Part shown: in pieces, positions 48,395 through 57,332 of the stretch
Layout of the letters: each line of letters starts with the position of its first letter
Position numbering within the stretch: position 1 is the stretch's first letter
The notes under the pieces: model-generated
The model's input: the letters and a program-made list of their open reading frames with translations, nothing else
Told to the model about the DNA's origin: nothing
Databases searched by the model: none
From: an uncultured Granulosicoccaceae bacterium
GTDB lineage: Bacteria > Pseudomonadota > Gammaproteobacteria > Granulosicoccales > Granulosicoccaceae
NCBI GenBank assembly: GCA_937931165.1
Contig: CALHCI010000009.1
Span: 62,001 to 126,000 of the forward strand
Direction of reading: 5' to 3'
Length of the DNA: 64,000 bases
Made by a program: the position numbers and the translations under genes

Positions 48395-50218
48395 ATGCCG
48401 ATTCAGCAACTCCCTGATCATCTGATTAATCAAATCGCCGCTGGTGAGGTGATTGACCGGCCGTCGTCAATAGTCAAAGAGCTGCTCGAAAACTGTATCG
48501 ATGCCGGTGCTACACGCGTTGAGATAGAACTCGAATCAGGTGGTATCAGGCTGATAAAAATTCGCGATAACGGTTGTGGCATCAGTGCGGATGAATTACC
48601 TGTTGCACTGCAAAGACATGCCACCAGCAAAATCGAATCACTTGATGATCTCACTTCAGTGATGACAATGGGTTTTCGCGGTGAGGCGTTGTCGAGTATT
48701 GCCTCTGTGTCCCGCATGACAATAGCCTCCAAACCACAGGGGCAGGCACATGCATGCGAAGTCTCGTATGACAGTGCCAGTGGAAAGCTTGATTCAAAGC
48801 CGGCATCCCATGCGACTGGTACCACAGTCACCGTCGCCGATCTGTTTTTTAATGTGCCGGCCAGAAGAAAATTTCTTCGCACCGACAGAACAGAGTTTGC
48901 ACATATAGAGAGCGCTGTTCGAAAAATAGCGCTTGCGGCGTGGCATGTCGCAATTACTGTCACGCATAATGGCAAGCAGGTATTAGATTTACCGGTAATA
49001 GATGACTCTGGTGAAAGCCGGTTGCAAGGCGTACTCGGGCAGGAGTTTATTGCCCATGCTCACAGCTTTAACCGTGAGGCAGATCAACTGACGCTGCGCG
49101 GCTGGTTGGCGAAAGCAACGTTCAGTCGCAGCCAGCCGGACATGCAATATTTTTACGTTAACCAGCGTATGGTCAGAGATAAAACCGTCATGCATGCGGT
49201 AAAACGGGCCTATTCAGATTTGTTGTATCACAACAGACATCCGGCCTATGTCATGTACCTCGATATGGACCCGAGGCAAGTAGATGTGAATGTGCATCCC
49301 GGTAAACTCGAAGTCAGATTTCGTGATGGCCGTGCCATTCATGGTTTTATATCAAGCACGGTGTCCAAAGTACTGGCAGCAGTTCCCGATGATGCTGAAG
49401 AGGCGCGAAGATCAGAGTCGTCTGCAACGGCAACTAATTACTCCGACGCACATCAGCCGACACAAACACCGATGAACCTCTCGGTGCGTGACGAATCACC
49501 TGCCAATAAACCTGATTATCAATACCCGTCACCTGGAAATGCCGGCAGGCCCCCGGTATCGTCCGGGCAACAAACAGCGTTGTACAAAAAGCTGGTTGGT
49601 GAGCGGCCTGCCAAAGAGACGGATGCCACGCAAGTACCAAGGCTCGGTTATGCCGTAGCGCATGTGCACGGCGCGTTTGTGTTGTCCCAAAGTACTGAAG
49701 GTTTAATTTTAGTTGATGCACATGCTGCTCACGAACGAATCTCGTATGAACGATTAAAGCGTGAGTACGATAGTGGTTCCGTGCGTTCTCAGCCTTTGCT
49801 GCTGCCATTGACAGTGCATGTCAGTGAAGCTGAGGCTGAGCTTGCAGAAAAGAACCATGAATTGTTTGCAGGAGTCGGGTTACAGGTTGATCGTCGCGGG
49901 CTTTCACAACTGATCGTACGTTCGGTGCCGGTTGAACTTCAATCTGCCGATGCTGAACAATTACTCCGCGATGTACTGTCAGACATCAGTGAGAACGGTT
50001 ATAGCTTCCGGATTCGTGAAGAGATCAACAAGTTACTATCAACGATGGCGTGTCACGGTTCGGTGCGTGCCAACCGTGCGCTGACAACGACAGAAATGAA
50101 TGCGTTGTTACGCCAAATGGAAAGCACGCCTAACAGTGATCAGTGCAATCATGGTCGGCCCACCTGGGTTGAGCTCGATATGAAACAACTCGATGGGTTG
50201 TTCCTTCGTGGTCGGTAG
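48395..50218 (+). CDS. mutL: DNA mismatch repair protein MutL, endonuclease-type
   Basis: 607 residues. The N-terminal GHKL ATPase has IAAGEVIDRPSS, DNGCGI, GFRGEAL and ATSKIES. A disordered linker spans about 335-400. The C-terminal dimerisation domain carries D-A-H-A-x2-E-x4-E at 441-452, the metal-binding endonuclease motif form, plus ACHGSVRA and CNHGRPT near the end. E. coli-type MutL lacks this motif and relies on MutH. Here MutL itself is predicted to nick DNA. It is nine bases after queF and ten before miaA. Confidence 0.96.
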   Translation: MPIQQLPDHLINQIAAGEVIDRPSSIVKELLENCIDAGATRVEIELESGGIRLIKIRDNGCGISADELPVALQRHATSKIESLDDLTSVMTMGFRGEALSSIASVSRMTIASKPQGQAHACEVSYDSASGKLDSKPASHATGTTVTVADLFFNVPARRKFLRTDRTEFAHIESAVRKIALAAWHVAITVTHNGKQVLDLPVIDDSGESRLQGVLGQEFIAHAHSFNREADQLTLRGWLAKATFSRSQPDMQYFYVNQRMVRDKTVMHAVKRAYSDLLYHNRHPAYVMYLDMDPRQVDVNVHPGKLEVRFRDGRAIHGFISSTVSKVLAAVPDDAEEARRSESSATATNYSDAHQPTQTPMNLSVRDESPANKPDYQYPSPGNAGRPPVSSGQQTALYKKLVGERPAKETDATQVPRLGYAVAHVHGAFVLSQSTEGLILVDAHAAHERISYERLKREYDSGSVRSQPLLLPLTVHVSEAEAELAEKNHELFAGVGLQVDRRGLSQLIVRSVPVELQSADAEQLLRDVLSDISENGYSFRIREEINKLLSTMACHGSVRANRALTTTEMNALLRQMESTPNSDQCNHGRPTWVELDMKQLDGLFLRGR

Positions 50219-50227
50219 TTCGTAGCC

Positions 50228-51178
50228 TTGGCTGCTGAATCGCGCCCGGTGCTGTGTTTGCTCGGGCCAACAGCATCTGGTAAGACCGGTCTTGCTGTTG
50301 AGCTTCGTCAGCGCTACAACGTCGATATAATAAGCGTTGATTCGGCGCTGGTGTACAAACGCATGGATATAGGCACTGCAAAACCCGATGCTCAAACATT
50401 ACAAGATGCACCTCATGCGCTAATCAATCTAATTGAACCATGGGAGTCTTACTCGGTTTCAACTTTTCTTGAAGATGTAAATGACGCAATAGATGGGTCG
50501 CACCGCGCCGGTCGAATACCGGTGCTTGCTGGCGGGACGATGTTGTATTTCAATGCGCTGTGGAACGGGTTATCAAAACTGCCACCGTCACAACCGGCTA
50601 TTCGCGAAAAACTCGAGCAACAGGCAGCAGATCTTGGTTTGCAACAGTTGCACGATCAGCTCGCTTCAGTGGATAGTGTTTCAGCGTCGCGTATCAATCG
50701 AAATGATCCACAACGAGTGTTGAGAGCGCTTGAGGTTTTCGAGATTACCGGAGAGCCTTTATCGACACTACAAAATCATAGATCAAGCTCAGGTAATTAT
50801 GATTTTCTCAATATCGGTTTGTTTCCGCAGGATCGTGCGTTGTTGCACAGCAGGATTGAACTGCGATTTCACCAGATGCTCGAAGCCGGATTTGAAGCTG
50901 AAGTCAAACACTTGCTGGCTGATCCGCGTATGTCACACGATGTGCCTGCCATGCGATGCGTCGGATACAGACAGATGCTGGCTTATCTTGATGGTGCGTA
51001 TGGATATGATGAGATGATTTCACGCGGTGTCGCGGCGACCAGACAACTGGCAAAAAGGCAATTGACCTGGATGCGAAAAATGCCTGACTTACAGTTGTTT
51101 GATATCACCATAGACATTGATCAAATGTTGTCGGCGGAGTGTGTGATTTCCTGGGCGGTAAAACACCGGCTTGCGTGA
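50228..51178 (+). CDS. miaA: tRNA dimethylallyltransferase
   Basis: 316 residues. It adds a dimethylallyl group to A37 of tRNAs reading UNN codons. The P-loop is GPTASGKTGLAVEL, followed by SVDSALVYKRMDIGTAKP, AGGTMLYFNAL and RNDPQRVLRALEVFE, all family motifs. The start is TTG ten bases after mutL. Normally hfq follows miaA; here a cysM gene follows 99 bases later and hfq is far away. Confidence 0.95.
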   Translation: MAAESRPVLCLLGPTASGKTGLAVELRQRYNVDIISVDSALVYKRMDIGTAKPDAQTLQDAPHALINLIEPWESYSVSTFLEDVNDAIDGSHRAGRIPVLAGGTMLYFNALWNGLSKLPPSQPAIREKLEQQAADLGLQQLHDQLASVDSVSASRINRNDPQRVLRALEVFEITGEPLSTLQNHRSSSGNYDFLNIGLFPQDRALLHSRIELRFHQMLEAGFEAEVKHLLADPRMSHDVPAMRCVGYRQMLAYLDGAYGYDEMISRGVAATRQLAKRQLTWMRKMPDLQLFDITIDIDQMLSAECVISWAVKHRLA

Positions 51179-51277
51179 TGGTTTCCGGTCAATGCGATCG
51201 TTCATTCCAACAAGCCCTGTGAAAACGAATCGCTACGCGATATGCTGATGTCAAACTTTACAGATTGATCAAATATT

Positions 51278-52168
51278 ATGATTAGAACTCTGGCAGAGCA
51301 GATTGGTAATACCCGCTTGTGCACGTTGCAACGGCTTTCAGAGAATTCCCGTGGCAATACCATCGCGGTGAAGCTTGAAGGGGATAATCCTGCGGGTTCA
51401 GTAAAAGATCGGCCAGCGGTCAATATGATACAGGCCGCTGAAAAACGTGGGGAAATCTCACCGGGTGACACGCTGATTGAAGCTACCAGTGGCAATACCG
51501 GTATTGCACTGGCGATGGCCGCTGCGATCAGTGGCTACAAAATGAAGCTGATCATGCCTGAAAATCTCAGTGAAGAACGCAAGCAAACCATGACGGTCTA
51601 CGGTGCTGAGTTAATTCAGGTCACTCGTGAACAAGGTATGGAGTATGCGCGTGATTTAGCACTGGACATGCAAGAACAGGGGTTGGGTAAGGTGCTTGAT
51701 CAGTTCAGTAACCCGGACAATCCCGAGGCGCATTATTTATCTACCGGGCCGGAAATCTGGCATGCAACCAACAAGAAAATAACCCACTTTGTTTCTTCCA
51801 TGGGAACGACCGGAACCATAATGGGTACTTCGCGTTACCTGAAAGAACAGAACGCCGATATCCAGATCGTCGGGGTACAACCAAAAGAGAATTCAGATAT
51901 ACCTGGCATCAGACGCTGGCCTCAGGCCTACCTGCCAAAGATTTTTGAGCCGGATCGCGTCGATACGATTATTGATATCAGTCAGGACGAGGCAGAGCAC
52001 TATGCACGCGAGTTAGCACGTAAAGAAGGCATTTTTTGTGGCATTTCTTCCGGTGGTTCGATAGCTGCTGCACTACAATTGAGTGCAACAGTAACTGACA
52101 GTCTTATTGTCTCTATTATATGTGATCGAGGTGATCGTTATTTATCTACCGGTGTGTTCAGCAAGTAG
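51278..52168 (+). CDS. cysM: cysteine synthase B
   Basis: 296 residues. O-acetylserine sulfhydrylase isozyme that can also use thiosulfate. The PLP lysine is in DNPAGSVKDRPA (K43), the substrate loop in EATSGNTGIALA, and the phosphate-binding loop in SSMGTTGTIMG. RRWPQAYLPKIFEPDRVD is the CysM-type segment that distinguishes it from CysK. Its last 27 bases overlap the end of the convergent SPOR-domain gene. Confidence 0.93.
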   Translation: MIRTLAEQIGNTRLCTLQRLSENSRGNTIAVKLEGDNPAGSVKDRPAVNMIQAAEKRGEISPGDTLIEATSGNTGIALAMAAAISGYKMKLIMPENLSEERKQTMTVYGAELIQVTREQGMEYARDLALDMQEQGLGKVLDQFSNPDNPEAHYLSTGPEIWHATNKKITHFVSSMGTTGTIMGTSRYLKEQNADIQIVGVQPKENSDIPGIRRWPQAYLPKIFEPDRVDTIIDISQDEAEHYARELARKEGIFCGISSGGSIAAALQLSATVTDSLIVSIICDRGDRYLSTGVFSK

Positions 52169-52795
52169 ATTGCGCTCTACCTGCTTTTGCAACTTACTGA
52201 TTGGTCGGATCCATGGATCGTTTACCACGGCATCTGCCGGCATATTGTCGATTGCACGCAACGCAGATGATACTGAGGTATAGAGTCCACTTGAAACACC
52301 ATATAGTGTTTGATCGTTACTGGTTCGCTTGAACGGATAAATAACGGCGCCGTTGGTGAGGTGTTCATAAGCAAAATCGATTAACTCGCCTTTGTTAACA
52401 GAAGCGCCAAATTGAATGGTGTATCCGTCTTGCGGTTGGCTCTGCACCCAACGTATTGCGTATTTTCCATCCAGCAGATGACTTGGTTCATCACGTTCCA
52501 GTGGCTCGACAGGCAATATTTCAATTATCTCGGTAGTGACTGTAGATGATGCCGTTACGATGGCGGTTTGGATTGGGGAGATAGAATCTTCTGCAACTGC
52601 TTTCATTACCTGATCGGATTCGACATCAGTTGCATTCCAGTTATTCAGTGAATAGTAACCACCGTAGGCAATCGCACCAACCAGAGCGAATTGAAGACAG
52701 CTGTTAGTACAGTCCACAACAAAAAACAGCAGTGGGTGAGTGTATGGATTATTTCTGCGATATCTCGTTACTGCACGTGGTACGAAACTGAACAT
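52142..52795 (-). CDS. membrane-anchored SPOR-domain protein (first of tandem pair)
   Basis: 217 residues from the ATG at 52795 (AGGATG upstream). A short basic cytoplasmic N-terminus (RAVTRYRRNNPYTHPLLFF) is followed by one transmembrane helix at about 32-49, a polar linker, and a C-terminal SPOR domain (115-207: DGYTIQFGASVNKGELIDF, YGVSSGLYTSVSSALRAI, DPWIRPISKLQKQ). The ending matches the DamX-type SPOR pattern of LP, PW.RP and .QKQ. SPOR domains bind denuded septal peptidoglycan. It is paralogous to the next gene along its entire length. Its stop lies inside cysM. Confidence 0.82.
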   Translation of the reverse strand: MFSFVPRAVTRYRRNNPYTHPLLFFVVDCTNSCLQFALVGAIAYGGYYSLNNWNATDVESDQVMKAVAEDSISPIQTAIVTASSTVTTEIIEILPVEPLERDEPSHLLDGKYAIRWVQSQPQDGYTIQFGASVNKGELIDFAYEHLTNGAVIYPFKRTSNDQTLYGVSSGLYTSVSSALRAIDNMPADAVVNDPWIRPISKLQKQVERNLLAEHTGR

Positions 52796-53015
52796 GTTGA
52801 TACATCCTGAGTCCATTAGATGAGGGCGCGAAGTGTATCGTTTTAGTAACACGTGCAAAGAGCAAATGATCACATAACAGGGGGTTTTATCTTTTTATGG
52901 CAAACAACGTGATGCCTGTTGCAAAAAGCATGGTTAGTCCGATCTCGTAGCAACGAGCGTCACATGCATCTTGTGTGTTGATCGGTGCTGGCAGCTCCCG
53001 GGTCGGGCGTGCCGT

Positions 53016-53663
53016 TTAGTTGAGAGTTCTGGTGATTTCGGTCTGCAGTTGACCCAGTGGTCTGATCCATGGTTCCTGACTTTGCAGTGCTTGCGGTAGC
53101 CGGGTAATCGATTGTTGTGCAGAGTCAAGCGACGGATGAACACCGCTCGCGAGTCCATAGACCGGTCGATTGCTCGGCGTGCGTTTGTAGGGGTACAAAA
53201 CGGCCACTGTCTGGATGTTTAAGCGGGCAAACTCAAGCAACGCTTCCCTGTCGGGCGAGCTTGCAAACTGTATTAAATAGTCTGAGTTTTGTTGCTGATT
53301 AATCCATTTGACGGCATCCGACCCCTCAAGTACGACCGATGCTGACAAATCGATCTTCCTTTGGTCTTCTGGTGTCAGAATAGATTTCTCTACCGGGACG
53401 TTGGAAGCGACAGGTTGCAAGTCGATGCTGGATGTTTCTACCAGTGTGGGTGTTTCCAGGTTGGCGGGCAGGGTAGGGATGCCAGAGTCAGCCAGCGGTT
53501 GGCTGTAATGCTTGTAGCCCAGGTAGCCTCCCAGCAGCAGCAGACCAACAATGGCAAGTTGAGCGACTGAGTCAGCCAGTTCCAAAAAGAAAAAAAGTAC
53601 CGGGTATGAGTAGGGGTACTCTCTTTTGTATCGCTTTATCTTCCGTGGAATCAGGCTAGGCAT
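53016..53663 (-). CDS. membrane-anchored SPOR-domain protein (second of tandem pair)
   Basis: 215 residues with the same plan as its neighbour: N-terminus RKIKRYKREYPYSYPVLFFF, helix at about 33-50, variable linker, SPOR domain at 119-211 (SDYLIQFASSPDREALLEF, VYGLASGVHPSLDSAQQSI, EPWIRPLGQLQTEI). The RY.R..PY..P.LFF block and the SPOR domain are conserved between the two while the linkers differ, so this is an old duplication. Both read in the same direction with 220 bases between. A role in cell division is inferred from the domain only. Confidence 0.82.
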   Translation of the reverse strand: MPSLIPRKIKRYKREYPYSYPVLFFFLELADSVAQLAIVGLLLLGGYLGYKHYSQPLADSGIPTLPANLETPTLVETSSIDLQPVASNVPVEKSILTPEDQRKIDLSASVVLEGSDAVKWINQQQNSDYLIQFASSPDREALLEFARLNIQTVAVLYPYKRTPSNRPVYGLASGVHPSLDSAQQSITRLPQALQSQEPWIRPLGQLQTEITRTLN

Positions 53664-53863
53664 ATCAGTAAGTTAACGAACGAAATAACGGTCGAGACGA
53701 TACACTTTTCCTGGGAATCGTGAAGGGATTCAGTTCACAGTAAAGTTACGGGGGACACGATAGGGGGCGTCGTATCACTGGTTGGAGTTTCCGGCCTTGC
53801 GGTTAAGGATGCCCGTGCCATGAGGAGGTTAACGCCGACAACCGTTGCATCGACACTGTGAAA

Positions 53864-53891
53864 CAAAAAAAGCGCGGATATCCGCGCTTTT
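53864..53891 (-). terminator. strong intrinsic terminator after glycine-rich gene
   Basis: AAAAGCGCGG-ATAT-CCGCGC-TTTT is a 24-base perfect palindrome (53868-53891). Read on the minus strand the hairpin is followed by seven T, then GTTT. It closes the transcript of the small glycine-rich gene and would also work to some extent in the other direction. Confidence 0.9.
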
Positions 53892-53933
53892 CTGTACTGC
53901 GTTTACTCTGACTACGTTACAACTGGTTGGTAA

Positions 53934-54242
53934 TCAAGCGCCTAGCAGTGGTCCCAGGATGCCCTGGCCGATTGCGCCGGCGCCGGCGCCACCAAGCAAA
54001 CCACCGATGACTTGCTTAGGGTTGATTGATCCACCTGCTGCTGCTGCACCTGCTGCTGCTGCATCGCCGCCGCGACCCATCAGACCACCGAGTGCGCCTC
54101 CGCCGAGCAGTCCGCTAACGATACCGATGAGTGGGCTTCCGCCACCAAGGCCGCCGCCAGACAGCATACCAAGCAGCTGACCGCCACCGAAACCGCCGCC
54201 GCCGCCAATAAGTGCTGAAATGATTGTACCGAGCATATTCAA
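53934..54242 (-). CDS. glycine-rich hydrophobic small protein
   Basis: 102 residues, 39 of them glycine, most of the rest Ala, Leu and Ile. Hydrophobic Gly-zipper-like segments (LGTIISALIGGGGG, SPLIGIVSGLLGGG, GGLLGGAGAGAIGQGILG) alternate with a short polar part SINPKQVIGG. It has only one Arg and one Lys. AGGAT lies seven bases before the ATG and a strong terminator follows, so this is a real monocistronic gene. Similar Gly/Ala-rich unknown proteins occur widely. Membrane or amyloid-like association is possible. No function can be assigned. Confidence 0.75.
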   Translation of the reverse strand: MNMLGTIISALIGGGGGFGGGQLLGMLSGGGLGGGSPLIGIVSGLLGGGALGGLMGRGGDAAAAGAAAAGGSINPKQVIGGLLGGAGAGAIGQGILGPLLGA

Positions 54243-54401
54243 GATCCTGCTTAATGTTTTTTAGTCCTTTCGGACTCAGAAATCGCCGCGAGACTCCACG
54301 ACGGGTGATGCAGCAAGTATAGCCCGCCGTGCGCGCTATGCTATTGATTGTTTGATGAAAAACTGTGACAAGTTGGATGAGATTGCAACTTAAATCCGTA
54401 A

Positions 54402-55562
54402 CTAGACGGTGAATTCAGTGAGTCGAGCTGCGATTTCCGGCATTTTTTCCGATGCTACGTTAGCGAATGCAACGCGCAGAAATTCTTCTTGTCCTGGACC
54501 GAACATCCCTCCAGGCAGAGTTAACAGGTTAGCGTGTTCCGCGAGATGCCGTGCAACTCTACGTGAATCAGATTCAAACGGATGTCGCAGATAAGCGAAG
54601 TAGGCGCCGATAGCAGCAATGGAATAGCCGTGATTGTGATTGCTCAATGCAGATTGAAATGCCTCTGCTCTTTCGTGCATTAGTTGCTTTTTTTGCGCTT
54701 TCCAATTGGCTGCGTGCTGAAGGCCGTACAGGGCGGCGTGCTGTGACACCTGCGGTGCACAGATTGCCACGCAGTCGAGCACCTTGGTCACCTCGGTCAG
54801 TACCTGAGGGGAGGCGACCAGCGCGCCAACGCGATACCCCGCCAATGCATAGGCCTTTGAAAAGCTATAAAGATGAATAGCGTGGCCGGACCAGTCGGGA
54901 TCGTCAAATACGCTGTGTGGGCGCTTATCGGTGTCATCTCTAAAATCGCAATAAGTCTCATCCAGTATCAACGGCACTCCGGTCTGACGGCTCAATTGAT
55001 AAAAAGCGTCAATCGTTTCTTGCGGATACACCTGACCGGTTGGGTTGTTCGGCGTTATTAGAACAATGCCCCGGGTTCTTTTGGTGATTAATTGCTTTGC
55101 AACTTCCGGATCCGGGAGTAATTGATTAGCCGGATCACAGGGAAGTGGTGTTGCTTCGACGCCAAGCATATCCAGAGACATTTTATGATTGAAGTACCAG
55201 GGGAGAGGCAACAGCATTGAATCCCCCGGCTGACATAGTGCCGCCGCCGCGACATAAAATGCCTGGTTGCAACCCGCAGTGATTGCCACGTTGTCCACAC
55301 CCACATAGCGCGATTGTAGCTCAGCGGCATACTGCTCACGCAATGGGGTTAGCCCGAGTGCGTGTCCGTATTTGCTGACCTGGGGTTGTTTTATGGCTTC
55401 TGCCAGATGATTCAGGATTTCTGGTGAAGTCGAGTAGCCGGGTACTGCCTGCGATACATCGATGAGAGGAAAATCTTTGGGAAAGTTGCGGCCGGAAACC
55501 CACCCGGCAGCTTCAGTGACAGGTGGAAATTCCGTATCGATAACATTTTGGTTGAATTGCAT
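54402..55562 (-). CDS. class I/II PLP-dependent aminotransferase
   Basis: 386 residues. A fold type I aminotransferase. The substrate-binding NNPTGQVYP block (172-180), DETYCDF (Asp201, Tyr204) and the PLP lysine in LYSFSKAYALAGYRVGA (K236) are in place, with the C-terminal arginine near EEFLRVAFAN. It resembles aspartate/aromatic aminotransferase-like proteins of unknown specificity. AGGA lies six bases before the ATG. The gene stands between the glycine-rich gene and the GT87-like gene, all on the minus strand, without obvious linkage. Confidence 0.9.
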   Translation of the reverse strand: MQFNQNVIDTEFPPVTEAAGWVSGRNFPKDFPLIDVSQAVPGYSTSPEILNHLAEAIKQPQVSKYGHALGLTPLREQYAAELQSRYVGVDNVAITAGCNQAFYVAAAALCQPGDSMLLPLPWYFNHKMSLDMLGVEATPLPCDPANQLLPDPEVAKQLITKRTRGIVLITPNNPTGQVYPQETIDAFYQLSRQTGVPLILDETYCDFRDDTDKRPHSVFDDPDWSGHAIHLYSFSKAYALAGYRVGALVASPQVLTEVTKVLDCVAICAPQVSQHAALYGLQHAANWKAQKKQLMHERAEAFQSALSNHNHGYSIAAIGAYFAYLRHPFESDSRRVARHLAEHANLLTLPGGMFGPGQEEFLRVAFANVASEKMPEIAARLTEFTV

Positions 55563-55608
55563 GCGGGTCCTGACTGGATAGGCTCAGGACTTTGTAATGC
55601 GTAGGCTT

Positions 55609-56928
55609 TTAAAACGCAAGCACCCTGTTGGGAGATAGTTTGGCGTGCCTTCGTGGCCGTGTATCTTTAGCCAGCAAAAACAGTGTCGAATAAAATGCCG
55701 CGACCATTAACACTTCGGTTACGGTGACAAGGATATCTCCGGTGATGCCCAGTGCCGGTTGTACTTCTGAAGCCAGCCACAACCCACCCCACGACAAAGT
55801 GATTAGCGCTGTTGAAGCAATAGCAGCGGAAACGGATAGTTGCCGTCTGGCGATGCACCATGCCAACAGAATCAGTACGACAAAATCGTATTCGTGATGA
55901 TAGAAAACAGCGTATGAAAAAAGTGCCAGCAACGCCAGCATAGGAAGCGGGTCTGCATTGGACAGTCGCGAGATATGAATGCCTGTCGCGAGCATGATGG
56001 TGCCGATTGTAAACAAGGCAACCACTGTGGGCAGGTGCAGCTTCATCGCCAGTGCTGACAGATTGAGAAAGCCGGTGCCGCTTCCCATCAGTACCACTTC
56101 CACTGAACTGAAGAAAAACTGTTGTGGCCAGAGATTTAACTGTAGTGCAGCAATAACGGTCAGTACACTGTGGATAGCAATCGCAATACACAGCGGACGC
56201 CAGTTTTTCTGGTTAATAAAAATGAGGCTGAGCGGAAATGTCAGTGAATATTTTACCCAGGCCACTGCCAGTAGCATGCCTGACAACCTGGCGTTGCCGA
56301 CACCCTGCTTTTGTGCGAAATGATACGACCACAGGAACGCTGCAATACTGAGCAGATTAATCTGCCCGGCGCCCAGGCTTGCGCGCAGAGGAGTGGAGCA
56401 GAGAAAAATGGCGACAACAGTAAAAAGTACTATTGGACTTTGTATAGGAAAAGTGCGCTGCAGCCCTGCAATGATAAGCGCGATTAGTCCAAGGTTGAAC
56501 ACCAGCCATGTCAGTTTGGCTAACGGCCAGTCCAGTAAAGCGACAGGTGACAGAAGGACGTACACCGAAGCCGGGTAACTGGGTGACTGATTGAGAAAGT
56601 GCGGTGGCGTGAGTTCGTTGCCGTCGTTTTTCCACTGCAGAAAATTATGGTAGGGATTAACGCCTGCGACAAGGTCACGGCTTGGGGTCCACTGCAGATC
56701 ATGACTTCCGGACGGCAGCAAAGCGTTTCTGGCTCCGATACCAACAAACGTAGTGGCGCAGATCGTTAGCACCAGTGCCACGATCAATAAAACAGTACGA
56801 TTAGCATACCAGGGTCGCGCACCTGTCAACAGATTGGCGCGCAAGACTGCAAATGACTGCCGGAATTGCTCTATGTTCAAGATACACTCGGACAAGAGCA
56901 ATGACTTAGAGAAAATTCTATGCATCAT
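55609..56928 (-). CDS. GT87/DUF2029-type polytopic glycosyltransferase
   Basis: 439 residues with about ten to twelve membrane helices starting at residue 47. The first periplasmic loop contains SRDLVAGVNPYHNF, typical of DUF2029/GT87 (mycobacterial mannosyl- or arabinofuranosyl-transferase-like, using polyprenyl-phosphate sugars). GQINLLSI in a later loop is a second family landmark. The first 45 residues are a cytoplasmic extension. The sugar and acceptor are unknown; there is no accompanying polysaccharide cluster. Confidence 0.82.
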   Translation of the reverse strand: MMHRIFSKSLLLSECILNIEQFRQSFAVLRANLLTGARPWYANRTVLLIVALVLTICATTFVGIGARNALLPSGSHDLQWTPSRDLVAGVNPYHNFLQWKNDGNELTPPHFLNQSPSYPASVYVLLSPVALLDWPLAKLTWLVFNLGLIALIIAGLQRTFPIQSPIVLFTVVAIFLCSTPLRASLGAGQINLLSIAAFLWSYHFAQKQGVGNARLSGMLLAVAWVKYSLTFPLSLIFINQKNWRPLCIAIAIHSVLTVIAALQLNLWPQQFFFSSVEVVLMGSGTGFLNLSALAMKLHLPTVVALFTIGTIMLATGIHISRLSNADPLPMLALLALFSYAVFYHHEYDFVVLILLAWCIARRQLSVSAAIASTALITLSWGGLWLASEVQPALGITGDILVTVTEVLMVAAFYSTLFLLAKDTRPRRHAKLSPNRVLAF

Positions 56929-57332
56929 GCCTATTTACCGCAGGGCTGGTGTACGGGATACACCCGTCCTGATTGTAGTATAACTGCGTTTTTTGCCGGG
57001 ATGAAAGTCACCCATATTTACGATTGTGAAAATTAACCAAACCGAAAATCTATTCGTCATGACGTTATATCGTACAACCTCCCTGGTACCTTTGCAATTG
57101 TCATGACAAAATAAGTTGCCCCGGTGGTTATCGACAAAAATTAACAAATGTCGACACTGTCTTCAGGTGTGGAAACAAGGGACCGGGTCGGCTGGCTGGA
57201 GCGACGAGCCTTGCAACGGCAGTGCGGTAAAGTCGATGAATACGTAGCAGCTGTTCTGTCGCGCTACGTTTTAAGCGGCTGCTGCAAATCCGTGCTCAGT
57301 GGCGTGTAAGACACGACTGAACCGAGCAGACT
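56929..57332. other. intergenic region without recognised gene
   Basis: 404 bases between two minus-strand genes. Features seen: a six-pair dyad GGTGTA-CGGGA-TACACC near 56947, an AT-rich stretch at 57029-57150 that could hold the promoter of the GT87-like gene, and ACGTAGC/GCTACGT (seven pairs, 14-base loop, then TTTT) near 57241-57272, which could be a weak terminator for an unannotated short plus-strand transcript. No reading frame here has a start site and homology. Confidence 0.35.

Noticed and set aside
48430-48975. 181-codon open frame antisense to mutL
   Set aside because: The opposite strand encodes the conserved MutL ATPase domain; the antisense product has biased, non-protein-like composition.
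57236-57275. ACGTAGC/GCTACGT hairpin followed by TTTT considered as the end of a small RNA
   Set aside because: The stem is only seven pairs with a 14-base loop and a short T-run, and no promoter was identified upstream.
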